A DNA stretch of 64,000 bases from Marinagarivorans cellulosilyticus (GCF_021655555.1 NZ_AP023086.1:5176685-5240684); one strand, 5' to 3'. Positions 8,186-16,994 are shown, counted from the stretch's first letter. Notes: generated by a model not told the origin, from the sequence alone. Numbers and translations: made by a program.

Positions 8186-9321
8186 GAATTCCTCTTTTAC
8201 GGTTAACGCAGAGCACTCTGGCCGAGCGCGGCGAGGCCTAGGGCACGTAGTGGCTGATGTAGGACTGCACAGTTTGGATGTTTTTGATAAAAATGAGTTT
8301 GACGGCACTGGTTTTGAAACACTAGGCTCGTGTTCGTTGGCAGCGTACCCTCTGTAGTGAACGAAGGAAGAGGGAGATGTAGTATGCCTGCAAAAGTTTT
8401 GTGTTGTATTAAACCGAACACGGTGCTACTTCTCTTCTACTGCGCTTATTATTGTTGCTTAGTTGTGTAATGCTAGTTAGTGGAGCTGGTTTGCACTTAC
8501 TCATATTCCAAACTCGTTGCTTATACTTCGTTTTGTGCAAGCGAAAGGTACAATGGTTTGAGGTGTTCGGGCATCTACTCGGATTCGTAACAAGGTGTTA
8601 ATCTTAATCCCTGATAATATCCGCTAATCCAGCGCTAATCATTTGGGCCTATTTAAAGCTACGATGCTCGGACAGACTTTTCTGAACTACGGATCTGCTT
8701 GTTTGTCTTCAAAATGATCTGACCTACGCAGACTACAGAATATACTTATTTAGTTTTGGTGATATCTAAATCACCACTTCAGCATAATCAGTATCTGTAA
8801 CTAGTAGTAATGCTTAGGCTATCCCAGCCAAATTGTTCATACCGTACCGGTATCGCAGTGCGTGGGGTATCCTGATTCGCTCTCGGAGTATCCTTGGTTA
8901 TTTCGCTCGGAAGGTTGCAAGTAAATTGACAGCGAGCTACTGCGTAATTTGGGAGATCTTATTTCGGTTTAGCATTTAAAATAACTGTAACATTTCTTCA
9001 GGTTATTAAAAGTTAGGTTCGATTAAAAATCGTTTTTTGAACAGCAAGAAATATTCCATTCTTAGTTAGCTTTTTTGATCTATTCAGTAAAATGACGTGG
9101 ATAGGGTAGGGTTAGTAACTCTGTGCATTACGATTAGGAATATTTCCCATAATTAGTGAAAAATAAATCGACCAAGCTGTTAATGCATGCGTTAATGTTG
9201 TGTTTCGCTCGGTGGGAAAACCATAAAACATGTTATATGGTGGTGCATGTAAACCAGATTGGCACTAGAGTCGTGCAGTCAGGTTTTGGGGTATAGGTTG
9301 GGCTTGAATTGCAGGTGTAGG
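8186..9321. other. 1.1-kb stretch without a gene
   Basis: No frame of convincing length or composition on either strand. A 28-codon cysteine-rich frame at 8384-8470 has a purine-rich upstream but is too short to call. Confidence 0.5.
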
Positions 9322-9455
9322 TATCAGTAGGGCATGGAGGTTATGCTGCCTTATTGTTATAACACTGCCAAATTCCAGAAAATACGCCGACCCCTAGCCA
9401 TGGTCTGCATATATGAGTGGCAAAATCTTTTGAGGGGTACCTGTCCTCGTTTTTC
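9322..9455 (+). repeat. dispersed repeat R1, copy b
   Basis: Shares with copies a and e the stretches GGTTATGCTGCC, TTGTTATAACAC, CATGGTCTGCATATATGAG, GGCAAAATCTTTTGAGGGGT and CTGTCCTCGTTTTT. The first hairpin arm of copy a is degenerate here. Confidence 0.75.
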
Positions 9456-9503
9456 GCCTGTCTTTTTTATAACTCTGTGTGTTTTAATGGCTAGGTGCGG
9501 ATT

Positions 9504-9702
9504 CCATTAGGGCACGGCGGAGGGAAAACCTTCGCCCCGCAGATGCCGGCTATATGTCAGTACTACCACTACTTTACAAACATCAACATAAAACACGTTG
9601 ATCAGGGCTGGAATTAGACAAGACAAAACTAATTACCCTCACCGAGGCTGAGGGCAGCACGATTTTGTTGACACAATTAGGTGTCTATATGTGTCCCTCT
9701 AG
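9504..9702 (+). repeat. dispersed repeat R2, copy b
   Basis: Matches R2 copy a along its length (CATTAGGGCACGGCGGAGG, ACCCTCACCGAGGCTGAGGG, CACGATTTTGTTGACA). Only about 48 bp separate it from R1 copy b and no transposase sequence remains, so the pair looks like an internally deleted element. Confidence 0.7.
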
Positions 9703-9858
9703 GTGTTGTTATTGCATAGTAAAGGTTATTTCACATATAGATAATAAGTGGTCTAAATCTATCGCTTAAACTATGGTTTGCCATTCAAAAAAAACTGACC
9801 TACAATTCTCGCCATCCTAAGCATAAAATTTCATAATGCACACTTCAGGAGAGTACGT

Positions 9859-10236
9859 ATGCCATATACATGGAAAAACAATATTGCTTGTACAGCAGTT
9901 TACAAAATAATGGAACGTGACGATCGTATGAATCAATTTGAGGCGATTGTTATTCCATTTGACGATGCTAAATCACTTAAAATTAGCGACCTTCCATTCT
10001 TTCCAAGTGCCTCGAGCGCAGACGTAGCAGAACGTGCTGCCAAGCAATTCGGCGCAACCTTTTTTAAGTTTGTAGCTCAAGATTATGTGGTTTATGCGGA
10101 AACTTCCACAGAGAGGGTTAGAGATATGTTCAACGCTATAGTCAATGTACTCATGAACCCAAACAAGACACTGCTCGATTTAGCGGAGATAGTTGATAGC
10201 AAACTTATATTTTCTGACGAGCGAGATGAGGGATAA
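9859..10236 (+). CDS. hypothetical 125-aa protein
   Basis: Begins at ATG 9859 with AGGAGAG 6 nt upstream. Soluble, no motif that I recognise; a central segment (AERAAKQFGATFFKFVAQDYVVYAETS) looks like an alternating alpha/beta domain. Its stop lies 5 nt before the next gene, so the two form an operon. An internal ATG at residue 24 (MNQFEAIVIPFDD) could be the true start. Confidence 0.6.
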   Translation: MPYTWKNNIACTAVYKIMERDDRMNQFEAIVIPFDDAKSLKISDLPFFPSASSADVAERAAKQFGATFFKFVAQDYVVYAETSTERVRDMFNAIVNVLMNPNKTLLDLAEIVDSKLIFSDERDEG

Positions 10237-10241
10237 TCATT

Positions 10242-11180
10242 ATGATTGTTAAAAGCCTCATAGGACTCTCCCTGACCTCAGGTCTATTCTGTTTGCCGGC
10301 CGTAGCAGATGATGTCCCATCTAATGCAGATAGCGATGCCCTCACGACTGACGAAGCTGCACCTGATAATCCAAATGGTGTCGATAGCAGAACTCACTCC
10401 GAAAAATGGAAAGAAGGGTATACGATCAGCCCAGTAATGCTAGACAGTGAAAACAGCAGCGGCTCTTCGCTCGGCCTTAAATATGACTTTTCTCGGACTT
10501 ACAAGTTTGATGGCTCAGATGCCACTGTGGGCGACGACCAAATTACGCCACGGCAAATTGATGAAGCTATATATGGCCCCTATTGGTTTACCAAGTATAG
10601 GGTTAATGGAGTTTGGACTCCAGATGAGATCGAGAATCCGCTCGCAACATCCAACGCAAAATTAAAAGTCGGTTGGGGTAGATTTCAGAAGGGATATGAA
10701 TTTGGCGCCAGTGGCATTGGTGGCTTCGAAGGAGATCAAGATTTTAGTAATCGCCAAAACCTATACGGGTTGGAGCTTTACTTATTTTCGAGCTTTTCCG
10801 AAAACGACAACGGGACATTCGCAGATATAAGCGTTAACTTCGAACAGATTGATGCGAGCGATGACAAGAATCGCGCAGTACTAACAGATGTAAGTGAATT
10901 TGACCGTCTTTCTGGGGAGTTTACATTTTCTTATAAGCTGGAGGGTAATTTCGCCTCTAAAACATCTATCACCTCAATGCAGTTTAATTATCGATATTTT
11001 GCCGAGCAAGACGCCCCTGATGCAATTGAGGCCACAGGGCTAGATACTTACAAACTTGCAACATATTTGATCAAGTTCGAGAAAGGACTTTATGTCGCCT
11101 ATAGCACTGGAGCCCTACCATTCGATAAGATTGACGATAGAGTTTTTGAAGTAGGGTTTAGTCAAACTCTATTCAAGTAA
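10242..11180 (+). CDS. secreted, probably outer-membrane barrel protein
   Basis: A 312-aa protein with a signal peptide (MIVKSLIGLSLTSGLFCLPAVAD) followed by an acidic Asp/Ala-rich linker to about residue 50. The rest is rich in alternating aromatic/polar strands (LKVGWGRFQKGYEFGASGIG, LYGLELYLFSSFSE, FTFSYKLEGNF) and ends FSQTLFK, close to the aromatic C-terminus of outer-membrane barrels. No family recognised. It is the second gene of a two-gene operon whose first product is cytoplasmic. Confidence 0.65.
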   Translation: MIVKSLIGLSLTSGLFCLPAVADDVPSNADSDALTTDEAAPDNPNGVDSRTHSEKWKEGYTISPVMLDSENSSGSSLGLKYDFSRTYKFDGSDATVGDDQITPRQIDEAIYGPYWFTKYRVNGVWTPDEIENPLATSNAKLKVGWGRFQKGYEFGASGIGGFEGDQDFSNRQNLYGLELYLFSSFSENDNGTFADISVNFEQIDASDDKNRAVLTDVSEFDRLSGEFTFSYKLEGNFASKTSITSMQFNYRYFAEQDAPDAIEATGLDTYKLATYLIKFEKGLYVAYSTGALPFDKIDDRVFEVGFSQTLFK

Positions 11181-11461
11181 CCATGACACAAAGGGTTCCA
11201 TTTCTGTTAAAGTGCCGTTCGAACGGTGGTGGCCTGCACTATTATGAATAGAGGTGAAAACTATATTCGTGGTGCCGATCTATCGACTAGTGCGTTGGCG
11301 GCGGCATTCATCACCTACCGTTTCACGCGGATGTGCCTAGTTGTTGATACGGCCGTGCGCCCTCCACTTCTAGCTTTTACCTTTCGAGCCTCAGATGTTT
11401 ATTTTTATTCTTACCATCGAATTATTTCGAGTTAAACCAACTGGCACTTCCTCTCCATAGC

Positions 11462-12028
11462 TTACGACCTCAATGCTAGAAGAGGTGTATTTACTTCGAT
11501 GAGAAGTCGGTCGCGGATTGCACTTGATCTTCGTTGTCCCATTGATGAATATTCAATCGCTGATAACCCTCTGTTACCGAAGCCCTCTAGACTGATTACG
11601 GGATAGTCATTATTTTTTAAAAAATTGCATAACCTCTTTATATTCACCGTACTAAATCGGGAGATGTCTGTTCCTCTTTCTTCGAACAATATTCCTATAT
11701 CCCCATGCATCGAGATATCATCAATTGGCAAGGGAGAAGGTACGCGTGATTTCACTGATAAATAAGATTTTCTGTTGATAGTCACCAGTATTGAGATTAC
11801 GCCTAGAGTAGCTAAGACTAATCCTAGAGATGCAGTTTGCATGGATATCTTAGACTCGTGTCCAGAAAGCTCTAGAGCGTATGACACCTGATTCAATTTC
11901 AGAAGGAATAGGGCTCCAACAAAAACTAGTAGAAATCCGAAGCAAAGGGTTGCCATTTTAATAACGGCAAAATCCATGGATCTAGCGTAGCTTAAAATCG
12001 AGGCATTCGTAGGGCCAGTATCGATCAA
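11462..12028 (-). CDS. membrane protein with OmpA-like C-terminal domain
   Basis: A 188-aa protein. Two membrane helices lie at about 20-44 and 63-84, followed by a domain ending VNIKRLCNFLKNNDYPVISL, EGFGNRGLSAIEY and SSMGQRRSSAIRDRLL. The last part resembles the peptidoglycan-binding OmpA/MotB pattern (..v.GhtD....N..LS..RA..v...L) but lacks the key Asp, so peptidoglycan binding is uncertain. The start may lie further in (M14 or M19). Confidence 0.5.
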   Translation of the reverse strand: MIDTGPTNASILSYARSMDFAVIKMATLCFGFLLVFVGALFLLKLNQVSYALELSGHESKISMQTASLGLVLATLGVISILVTINRKSYLSVKSRVPSPLPIDDISMHGDIGILFEERGTDISRFSTVNIKRLCNFLKNNDYPVISLEGFGNRGLSAIEYSSMGQRRSSAIRDRLLIEVNTPLLALRS

Positions 12029-12330
12029 AACCTGAATAACTGAATTGTAGTTTGCCTATTGTATATATGTGTTAAATGCCAAGACGCTTATAGTTGAGAA
12101 AATAATGAAAACTATAATTAAAATAATAATTCCATCAACAAAGCTTATATTGTGAGGTGTGGTTTCCGGTCTGTTCATGGTTTTTCTTCAACTTAATGTG
12201 TGTGATAAGATGGGCACATCTATATTCTTAGCGATGCCTGTTCTAGGTTCTTTTGAAGCCCCCGGAGCCGTCCCACTATCAAAGGCCATTTCTCCCCTAC
12301 CATAAAAAATATCCCCTGAGTATTAGCTTG

Positions 12331-12431
12331 TGGTTGCCCTGCCTTTTCTCCATGTCAGTGCCAAATTCTTGAAAAGAAGGCGAAGCCGAACCATGGTCTG
12401 CATATTTGAGTAAGTTTAGGGTGAGTGTCCC
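12331..12431 (+). repeat. dispersed repeat R1, copy c (diverged)
   Basis: Retains TGCCAAATTCTTGAAAA, GCCGAACCATGGTCTGCATA and TTTGAG, then ends GTGAGTGTCCC instead of GGGGTGCCTGTCC. More decayed than the other copies. Confidence 0.55.
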
Positions 12432-12560
12432 TTAATTTTTACTACTTTCAAAAACTAAGAGTATCAGCTATCAGTTTCAATAAATATACGCTTCGCCTAG
12501 GCCGCTCTCGTCACTCTCAATTATGCGTTAACGGAAAATAGCTCCTTCCATCAAATATAG

Positions 12561-12608
12561 CCTCTGCATATTCGAGTGGCAAAATCTTTTGAGGGGTGCT
12601 TATCCTCG
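12561..12608 (+). repeat. dispersed repeat R1, copy d (right end only)
   Basis: About 48 bp matching the right third of R1: TCTGCATATTCGAGTGGCAA followed by AATCTTTTGAGGGGTGCTTA and TCCTCG. Confidence 0.65.
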
Positions 12609-12635
12609 CCTCCTCAATTACCAGAATTAACTAGC

Positions 12636-13133
12636 TTACAGCTTCACCTTTTTGGTGACTATTTCTCTTTCCGTGTCAAAGACGCACATTCGCTCTGCAA
12701 AATCTTTAAAAAGACTCCAATATTTATCTTCTCTGCTAACATCACGCCAGAATAGGTCTGACCTCCAGCAGGATATTGCGCAGTACCCAAACATATAGTA
12801 TGCAGTTTGGGTATTGATTAATTTTGAGTTTTCTAGAACTGCAATTTCTTCAATAAAACCAAGATAGGTCTCTTTCTGATCTAGGGTAAGCGTATCAATA
12901 CTGTTCCCTCCTTCGTCGGAAAGGGACGCATACACGGCATTAAAATCCGGATCAGAAAATATCCGATCTCTCATATGTAAAAAATAATCAGCTCTCTTTA
13001 GTTTACCTTGAATAATATACTCTCTAATTGCGAAAAATAGTGCGACCATACTTATTAATACTGCTGCTATTGTGGCTAGATCTGCACCATTTGACAATAA
13101 TATTGATATTAGCTCACGCGATTCATTGCTCAT
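12636..13133 (-). CDS. single-pass membrane protein, DUF4760-like
   Basis: A 165-aa protein with one N-terminal membrane helix (about 17-38, LATIAAVLISMVALFFAIRE) followed by a helical cytoplasmic domain (ADYFLHMRDRIFSDPDFNAV .. LGFIEEIAVLENSKLI .. YWSLFKDFAERM). The layout is that of small helical membrane-anchored proteins often found next to mobile DNA. No catalytic residue stands out. R1 fragments lie on both sides, so it may have been carried in with them. Confidence 0.55.
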   Translation of the reverse strand: MSNESRELISILLSNGADLATIAAVLISMVALFFAIREYIIQGKLKRADYFLHMRDRIFSDPDFNAVYASLSDEGGNSIDTLTLDQKETYLGFIEEIAVLENSKLINTQTAYYMFGYCAISCWRSDLFWRDVSREDKYWSLFKDFAERMCVFDTEREIVTKKVKL

Positions 13134-13398
13134 GTATCTAGTTTCCTGTCTAACACAGTCATGAAGAAGTTTTTATTGAATATCTGCCAAAATGCGTTGG
13201 TATGAGTGCCAGTAAGGAGCTTGTTCACCGTGATTACGTTTTTTGGTTTTCGATATCAATGAGTCCATTAAGGTCCACCGCTCCTGCCATCGCGGTATTA
13301 GTGAGTCACTTCGCGTCAAATCTCTTTAGTAAGCAGGTAATTAACAAAGCAGTAAAATCTAAAAATCTTCAAGCAAAGCCACTCCTGCTGGGATAAAA

Positions 13399-13530
13399 CA
13401 TAACTTCAGGGCATCAGCTAGAGGTTATGTCGCCTTATTGTTATAACACAGCCAAATTCCAGAAAATACGCCGAACCCTAACCATGGTCTGGATACCTGA
13501 GTGGCAAAATCGTTTGAGGGGTGCCTGTCG
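13399..13530 (+). repeat. dispersed repeat R1, copy e
   Basis: Nearly full-length copy (ATAACTTCAGGGCATCAG, CGCCTTATTGTTATAACAC, GGCAAAATCGTTTGAGGGGT, GCCTGTC). It stops one step short of the CTCG seen in copies a and b and abuts the 3' end of the ATPase gene, where an attC half-site would be expected. Confidence 0.7.
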
Positions 13531-13543
13531 CGCATAATGCCGG

Positions 13544-15073
13544 TCATACATTTGCATCGTCAACTTCTCCTAGTATGTCTTCAATAGTCGCAACTGGCGT
13601 TATATTACGAATTCTGTTTTGTGCCATTTCTAGATCATAGATTGGTGCCTCTCGAACACCAATTCGCCGACCCTCATTATCGGTTTTCCAAAACTCTACA
13701 TGTACGACATTCCTCAATCTTGGTTCCATAAATAGAGAAAAATCGAGTGTGTAAGCTTCAAACCGTCCTTTTCTTCCTGAAGCAGCTGAAGTATCTGGCT
13801 CTATAATGTGGATTAACTTAAAATCCATTAACTGCTGTATTAGCTCATGGACAGCCGTGTATAACTGTGTTTGATCTCGGGAAAGAAGAAACGCGGTTTT
13901 TCGTTTTTCCTTTAGACAAAACGAAACAATATCCCTATATAACCTTTCTAAGGGAGAGGAATCGCTAACACCTTCTTCTTTAAGGTTGTTTAATTTTGTT
14001 CGATAAGAAAGTCTGCTAGCGCCTTTCCATATATATGTTGGAGTTAACCACTTTTCTTTTCCATCTGATAATGAAGAAGAAACTGCCTCTACAAAGATAT
14101 TCAAAAAGTCTCTCGGTACACCTCCAGAAGCTAGAGATAGTGCATGGAATGCTCCAGGATTAAAAAGGGTTTCCTTCGGGTGATCTAGCCCCGCCTTATG
14201 CGCAACCGATTCAAGCATCCGGGATAAATACTCACTTGTTGAGTCGATATCTTCGAGAGTCCTATCTAGACTTATCTCTTCAATGTCTTGATGAAGCTCA
14301 ACACCTATTGTATTCTCTTCGTTCCGTAAAATTGTAGTTCTATGGCGAACCGTACCAATCTTTATATAAAAATCTGTACCTCTTACAAGGCGATGCAAAT
14401 AGTCAATTACATCTGGCTGACGGCCTCTGGGGATAAGGTAAAAATCATCGAGTAAAATATAAGCAGAGTCATATTTAGAATTGGCAAGTGAACTTATGAG
14501 AGCACCTTTGTAATCACTTAAATACCGTTCTAGGTGATCTAGCTTTTGCTCTTTGAATTCTCTTTGTTTTTCTTTTTTTTTCGTTTTTTTTCCGCCTAGT
14601 TTTACAGGTCCCTTCGAAAGTCCCACATTTCCTTCGGAGCTTGAACCATCAGTTTGCTTTATGCTGGATTCCTCAGCTTTAGATAATATTTCTCTTAAGT
14701 CGTCAATATTTTTTTGGATTTTATTCGGGCGCCTTATCAAGCGTCTCCACTTTATACCTGCATCAGGCATTTTCTCGAAAATACTGAGAAGTAAACGAAC
14801 AAGGAGATCTGGGTAAGTAAGGCGTTTGAACTCATCGCCTTCAATATAAATGGGCAAAATTCCATTGCTGGCATCAGAGTTATTAAGAAAATGAACAAAC
14901 AGACAAGATTTTCCTGAGCCGCGTCGCCCAAATACAATTTGATGTTGTTTAGAGCTGAATCTAGTTAAATGGCCTGAAATATCCACATAGTCGGGGTTAT
15001 GGTTCGGCCTAATACGAAATGAATCTCTAATAAGATTTGTTAACTGTATTACTTCTGTATCAGATAGCACCAA
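13544..15073 (-). CDS. P-loop ATPase, possible defence/STAND-type (cassette gene)
   Basis: A 509-aa protein with Walker A G49-R-R-G-S-G-K55-S56 and a Walker B strand YILLDDFYLI with D209/D210. A following IGTVRHRTT strand fits a sensor segment. Residues about 140-180 are a charged insertion (KKTKKKEKQREFKEQK). Residues about 375-450 look like a winged helix (TAVHELIQQLMDFKLIHII). This is the layout of AAA/ORC-CDC6-like ATPases common in defence islands, but no effector domain is visible. The ATG at 15073 lies about 12 nt after the attC-like site 15085-15139, so the gene heads its own cassette. Its TGA falls in GTATGAC, close to the expected core complement GTATAAC. Confidence 0.8.
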   Translation of the reverse strand: MVLSDTEVIQLTNLIRDSFRIRPNHNPDYVDISGHLTRFSSKQHQIVFGRRGSGKSCLFVHFLNNSDASNGILPIYIEGDEFKRLTYPDLLVRLLLSIFEKMPDAGIKWRRLIRRPNKIQKNIDDLREILSKAEESSIKQTDGSSSEGNVGLSKGPVKLGGKKTKKKEKQREFKEQKLDHLERYLSDYKGALISSLANSKYDSAYILLDDFYLIPRGRQPDVIDYLHRLVRGTDFYIKIGTVRHRTTILRNEENTIGVELHQDIEEISLDRTLEDIDSTSEYLSRMLESVAHKAGLDHPKETLFNPGAFHALSLASGGVPRDFLNIFVEAVSSSLSDGKEKWLTPTYIWKGASRLSYRTKLNNLKEEGVSDSSPLERLYRDIVSFCLKEKRKTAFLLSRDQTQLYTAVHELIQQLMDFKLIHIIEPDTSAASGRKGRFEAYTLDFSLFMEPRLRNVVHVEFWKTDNEGRRIGVREAPIYDLEMAQNRIRNITPVATIEDILGEVDDANV

Positions 15074-15084
15074 ACTCTCCTATT

Positions 15085-15139
15085 GTATAACGTCTAAGTC
15101 AGGTGCGCCCTAGGCGTAACCTGAATTTACTTGTTACAC
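15085..15139 (-). repeat. attC-like site (integron recombination site) B
   Basis: A 55-bp imperfect inverted repeat. Read on the minus strand it runs GTGTAACAAGTAAATTCAGG ... CACCTGACTTAGACGTTATA C, with the CAGGT/ACCTG arms and a GCC..GGC apex. The outer core GTGTAAC is a near complement of GTTACAT, the core opening the cassette that this site would close. Size and architecture fit attC; the cores deviate from the GTTRRRY consensus by one base. Confidence 0.55.
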
Positions 15140-15169
15140 GCCTTTCTATGCTTGGTCCGAGGACCACTT

Positions 15170-15619
15170 TTAAGTTATTTTTCCCGATGCAATTTCTTCC
15201 AGTCTCTTCACTCGGTCGCCAAGAACTTGTCGTGGGTCCTTCTCGAAATTTTCTTTTTCTAAGATAACCTTCAAGTTCCGCGAATAAAATGAGCACTGAG
15301 AAGCATATATTTCATCCGACTTCATTATGAGGTCTTTGGTCCTTTCCACAGCGTCTTTGAGTGTGCCAAAAACTTCTTCTTTAGTTCCCTCAATGCGCCC
15401 CGTTGAAATCAAATTTCCGAGATAGTATGAGTCACTTTCTTTATTGTCTCTTTCTTGACTCAGATCGAAAAAACTATCGATAACAATAATAATTGAATTC
15501 TTGCTTACAGCTAGATTTTTATGGCTCTCTTTTCTGTAAGACTCTTCGATCTTTTTGCCAATGTCAGATAGCCGCGAGTCCGCTTTAAAAAGTTTTCTAA
15601 AAATTCCCAAAATTGACAC
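15170..15619 (-). CDS. hypothetical 149-aa cassette protein
   Basis: Starts at GTG 15619 (VSILGIFRKLFKADSRLSD) because an in-frame stop lies 6 codons upstream and no ATG is available. The product is largely helical and charged, with a central hydrophobic strand NSIIIVIDSFFDL. I recognise no family. It lies alone between attC-like sites A and B, as expected for a single-gene cassette. Confidence 0.55.
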   Translation of the reverse strand: MSILGIFRKLFKADSRLSDIGKKIEESYRKESHKNLAVSKNSIIIVIDSFFDLSQERDNKESDSYYLGNLISTGRIEGTKEEVFGTLKDAVERTKDLIMKSDEIYASQCSFYSRNLKVILEKENFEKDPRQVLGDRVKRLEEIASGKIT

Positions 15620-15706
15620 CCTTTGAACTATTGATTTTCAACCGTCGATGTAATCGAAAAAATTTTCGGTTACATAACGGTATTCGCCTTGGTTAGAACC
15701 CCCTGT

Positions 15707-15766
15707 CATGTAACACCGCCAACACGCGGCGCGTCAGCGCTCGCCGTGTTTGGCATTGTTAGATGC
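15707..15766 (-). repeat. attC-like site (integron recombination site) A
   Basis: A 60-bp imperfect inverted repeat. On the minus strand it opens GCATCTAACAATGCC, has a GC-rich apex, and closes GGCGGTGTTACATG. The arms pair as TAACAATGCCAAACACG with CGTGTTGGCGGTGTTA, one base being extrahelical, as is usual in attC. GCATCTAAC is the exact complement of GTTAGATGC at 16995-17003, the core that starts this cassette. The upstream gene's TAA stop lies inside the site, a common cassette arrangement. Confidence 0.7.
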
Positions 15767-16481
15767 TGTACTTGCTATAAACATTGAGTATTAGTATCTC
15801 GATATGAGAAGCCACTTTATGCTCACCAATCTTTAATGAGTTGGGGTGGCCGCAAGAGTTCCTGAGCTTTAAGCATTGCTCTAATTCGTCTTTGACATTT
15901 TTGCCAATAATGGAAAGCGAAGCCAAGACTTGTAGAAAATCATACTCTTTCATCTTGGTTAAACCATCTGAATTGGTAGCATTTTTCCATTTTGGGAGCC
16001 TATGGAGAGCCTCCGCATTAAATGAAACTATGTGATTATTCAATACCTCTGCATATAGCATTGATACTGCTCCCACCCATGACAAAACAACAGCTGAGCG
16101 CAGTAGGCCTGCTTCGAGCGCCGATATGGCTTCTTCAGCGAACTGCTTTACATGGTCATCATTTATCTGGCTAGCGTACTTGCGGAGAATCGGTTTAATA
16201 TTCTGGGTTGGCGCAGAATCAATTGCGCCTAGCTCACCCAAATATTTTTTCCCTTTCTCTGTAATTGACCAACCGCCTGGAAGCTTCACGGCCAAACCGC
16301 TCAATGAAGAAAGAGTTTGAGAGACATTCCATTTCTTGGCCTCACGAAGGCCTCTCTTAACCGCAGCTTCTGTAATATCTTTAACTCTCATCTCACCCTC
16401 AGAACAGAATAGAACCAGTAAAACCTTATCTTTTCTACTTAATTCGGGGTTTGAAAGAAGGTTAGTTAAATCAATTTGCAT
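15759..16481 (-). CDS. HEPN-domain protein with N-terminal winged helix (cassette gene)
   Basis: A 240-aa protein. Residues about 1-80 form a winged-helix-like region (DKVLLVLFCSEGEMRVKDIT, SLSGLAVKLPGGWSITEKGK). Residues about 105-235 are helical and contain LRSAVVLSWVGAVSMLY and R207-NSCG-H212, the RxxxxH signature of HEPN domains, many of which are metal-independent RNases in toxin and antiphage systems. The start overlaps the previous gene by 11 nt, so the two are translationally coupled. The TAA stop lies within the attC-like site. RNase activity is inferred only from the motif. Confidence 0.7.
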   Translation of the reverse strand: MQIDLTNLLSNPELSRKDKVLLVLFCSEGEMRVKDITEAAVKRGLREAKKWNVSQTLSSLSGLAVKLPGGWSITEKGKKYLGELGAIDSAPTQNIKPILRKYASQINDDHVKQFAEEAISALEAGLLRSAVVLSWVGAVSMLYAEVLNNHIVSFNAEALHRLPKWKNATNSDGLTKMKEYDFLQVLASLSIIGKNVKDELEQCLKLRNSCGHPNSLKIGEHKVASHIEILILNVYSKYSI

Positions 16482-16956
16482 TGAGAGTGCTTTCTATTTT
16501 TTTTTGTGTATTTGCATCTAAAGCATAAGTATCGGTTGCTGTTTCTAGTAGCTCATTTTGCTTTACTAGCGTTTTCAGTGAACCTGACAGATTCTTATTC
16601 ATTGTAGCTTTGTAATAGTTGGTAGCCAATTTCATTTCGGCGAGTATGTTACTTCTAGAGTAGGTGGTAGCGCCTTTGACTAAAGCCAAATGGCCGCATG
16701 CGGCTAGAATCAAATCTCCGGCTTTTTTAGCGTTCAATTTTGCCGCGATCGTATTTGTTGTCATTTGCAGCTTTTGTTTTGATGTGTCAGCTGTAGCTTG
16801 AAGCTCTACAGATTCCTCTTCTTCATCGGAATCATCCGCTGGAGATAGTGAATATAAGAGCTCAACCAGCGCTGGTAGCTCATCCTTCATGTATTCTTCA
16901 GACCCTTCAAACTCAACCTCTACTGACCCTGCTTTTATTCTTACTTTACTCGTCAT
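16471..16956 (-). CDS. acidic 161-aa partner of the HEPN protein (cassette gene)
   Basis: The first gene of the two-gene cassette, at ATG 16956. Residues 1-35 look like a beta-rich domain (VRIKAGSVEVEFEGSEEYMK), followed by an acidic linker (PADDSDEEEESVEL) and a helical C-terminus (AGDLILAACGHLALVKGATT, GSLKTLVKQNELLE). A C-terminal winged-helix fold is possible. No family recognised. Tight coupling to the HEPN gene suggests a regulator, adaptor or antitoxin role (inference). Confidence 0.6.
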   Translation of the reverse strand: MTSKVRIKAGSVEVEFEGSEEYMKDELPALVELLYSLSPADDSDEEEESVELQATADTSKQKLQMTTNTIAAKLNAKKAGDLILAACGHLALVKGATTYSRSNILAEMKLATNYYKATMNKNLSGSLKTLVKQNELLETATDTYALDANTQKKIESTLNAN

Positions 16957-16994
16957 AATTTATTCCCTTGATTAGGTGAATTTGATGAATCAGG

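Noticed and set aside
8384..8470. A 28-codon plus-strand frame, cysteine-rich, with purines upstream
   Set aside because: Too short and without any conserved feature; it lies in a gene-free stretch.
11226..11435. A 69-codon plus-strand frame after the barrel operon
   Set aside because: No ribosome binding site and no protein-like pattern; overlaps nothing conserved.
12056..12179. A possible 40-residue membrane peptide (MNRPETTPHN.. with a hydrophobic helix) ahead of the OmpA-like gene
   Set aside because: The hydrophobic part is out of phase with the ATG by one base in a T-run; as it stands the frame ends after 34 codons without a helix. It could be a decayed small gene.
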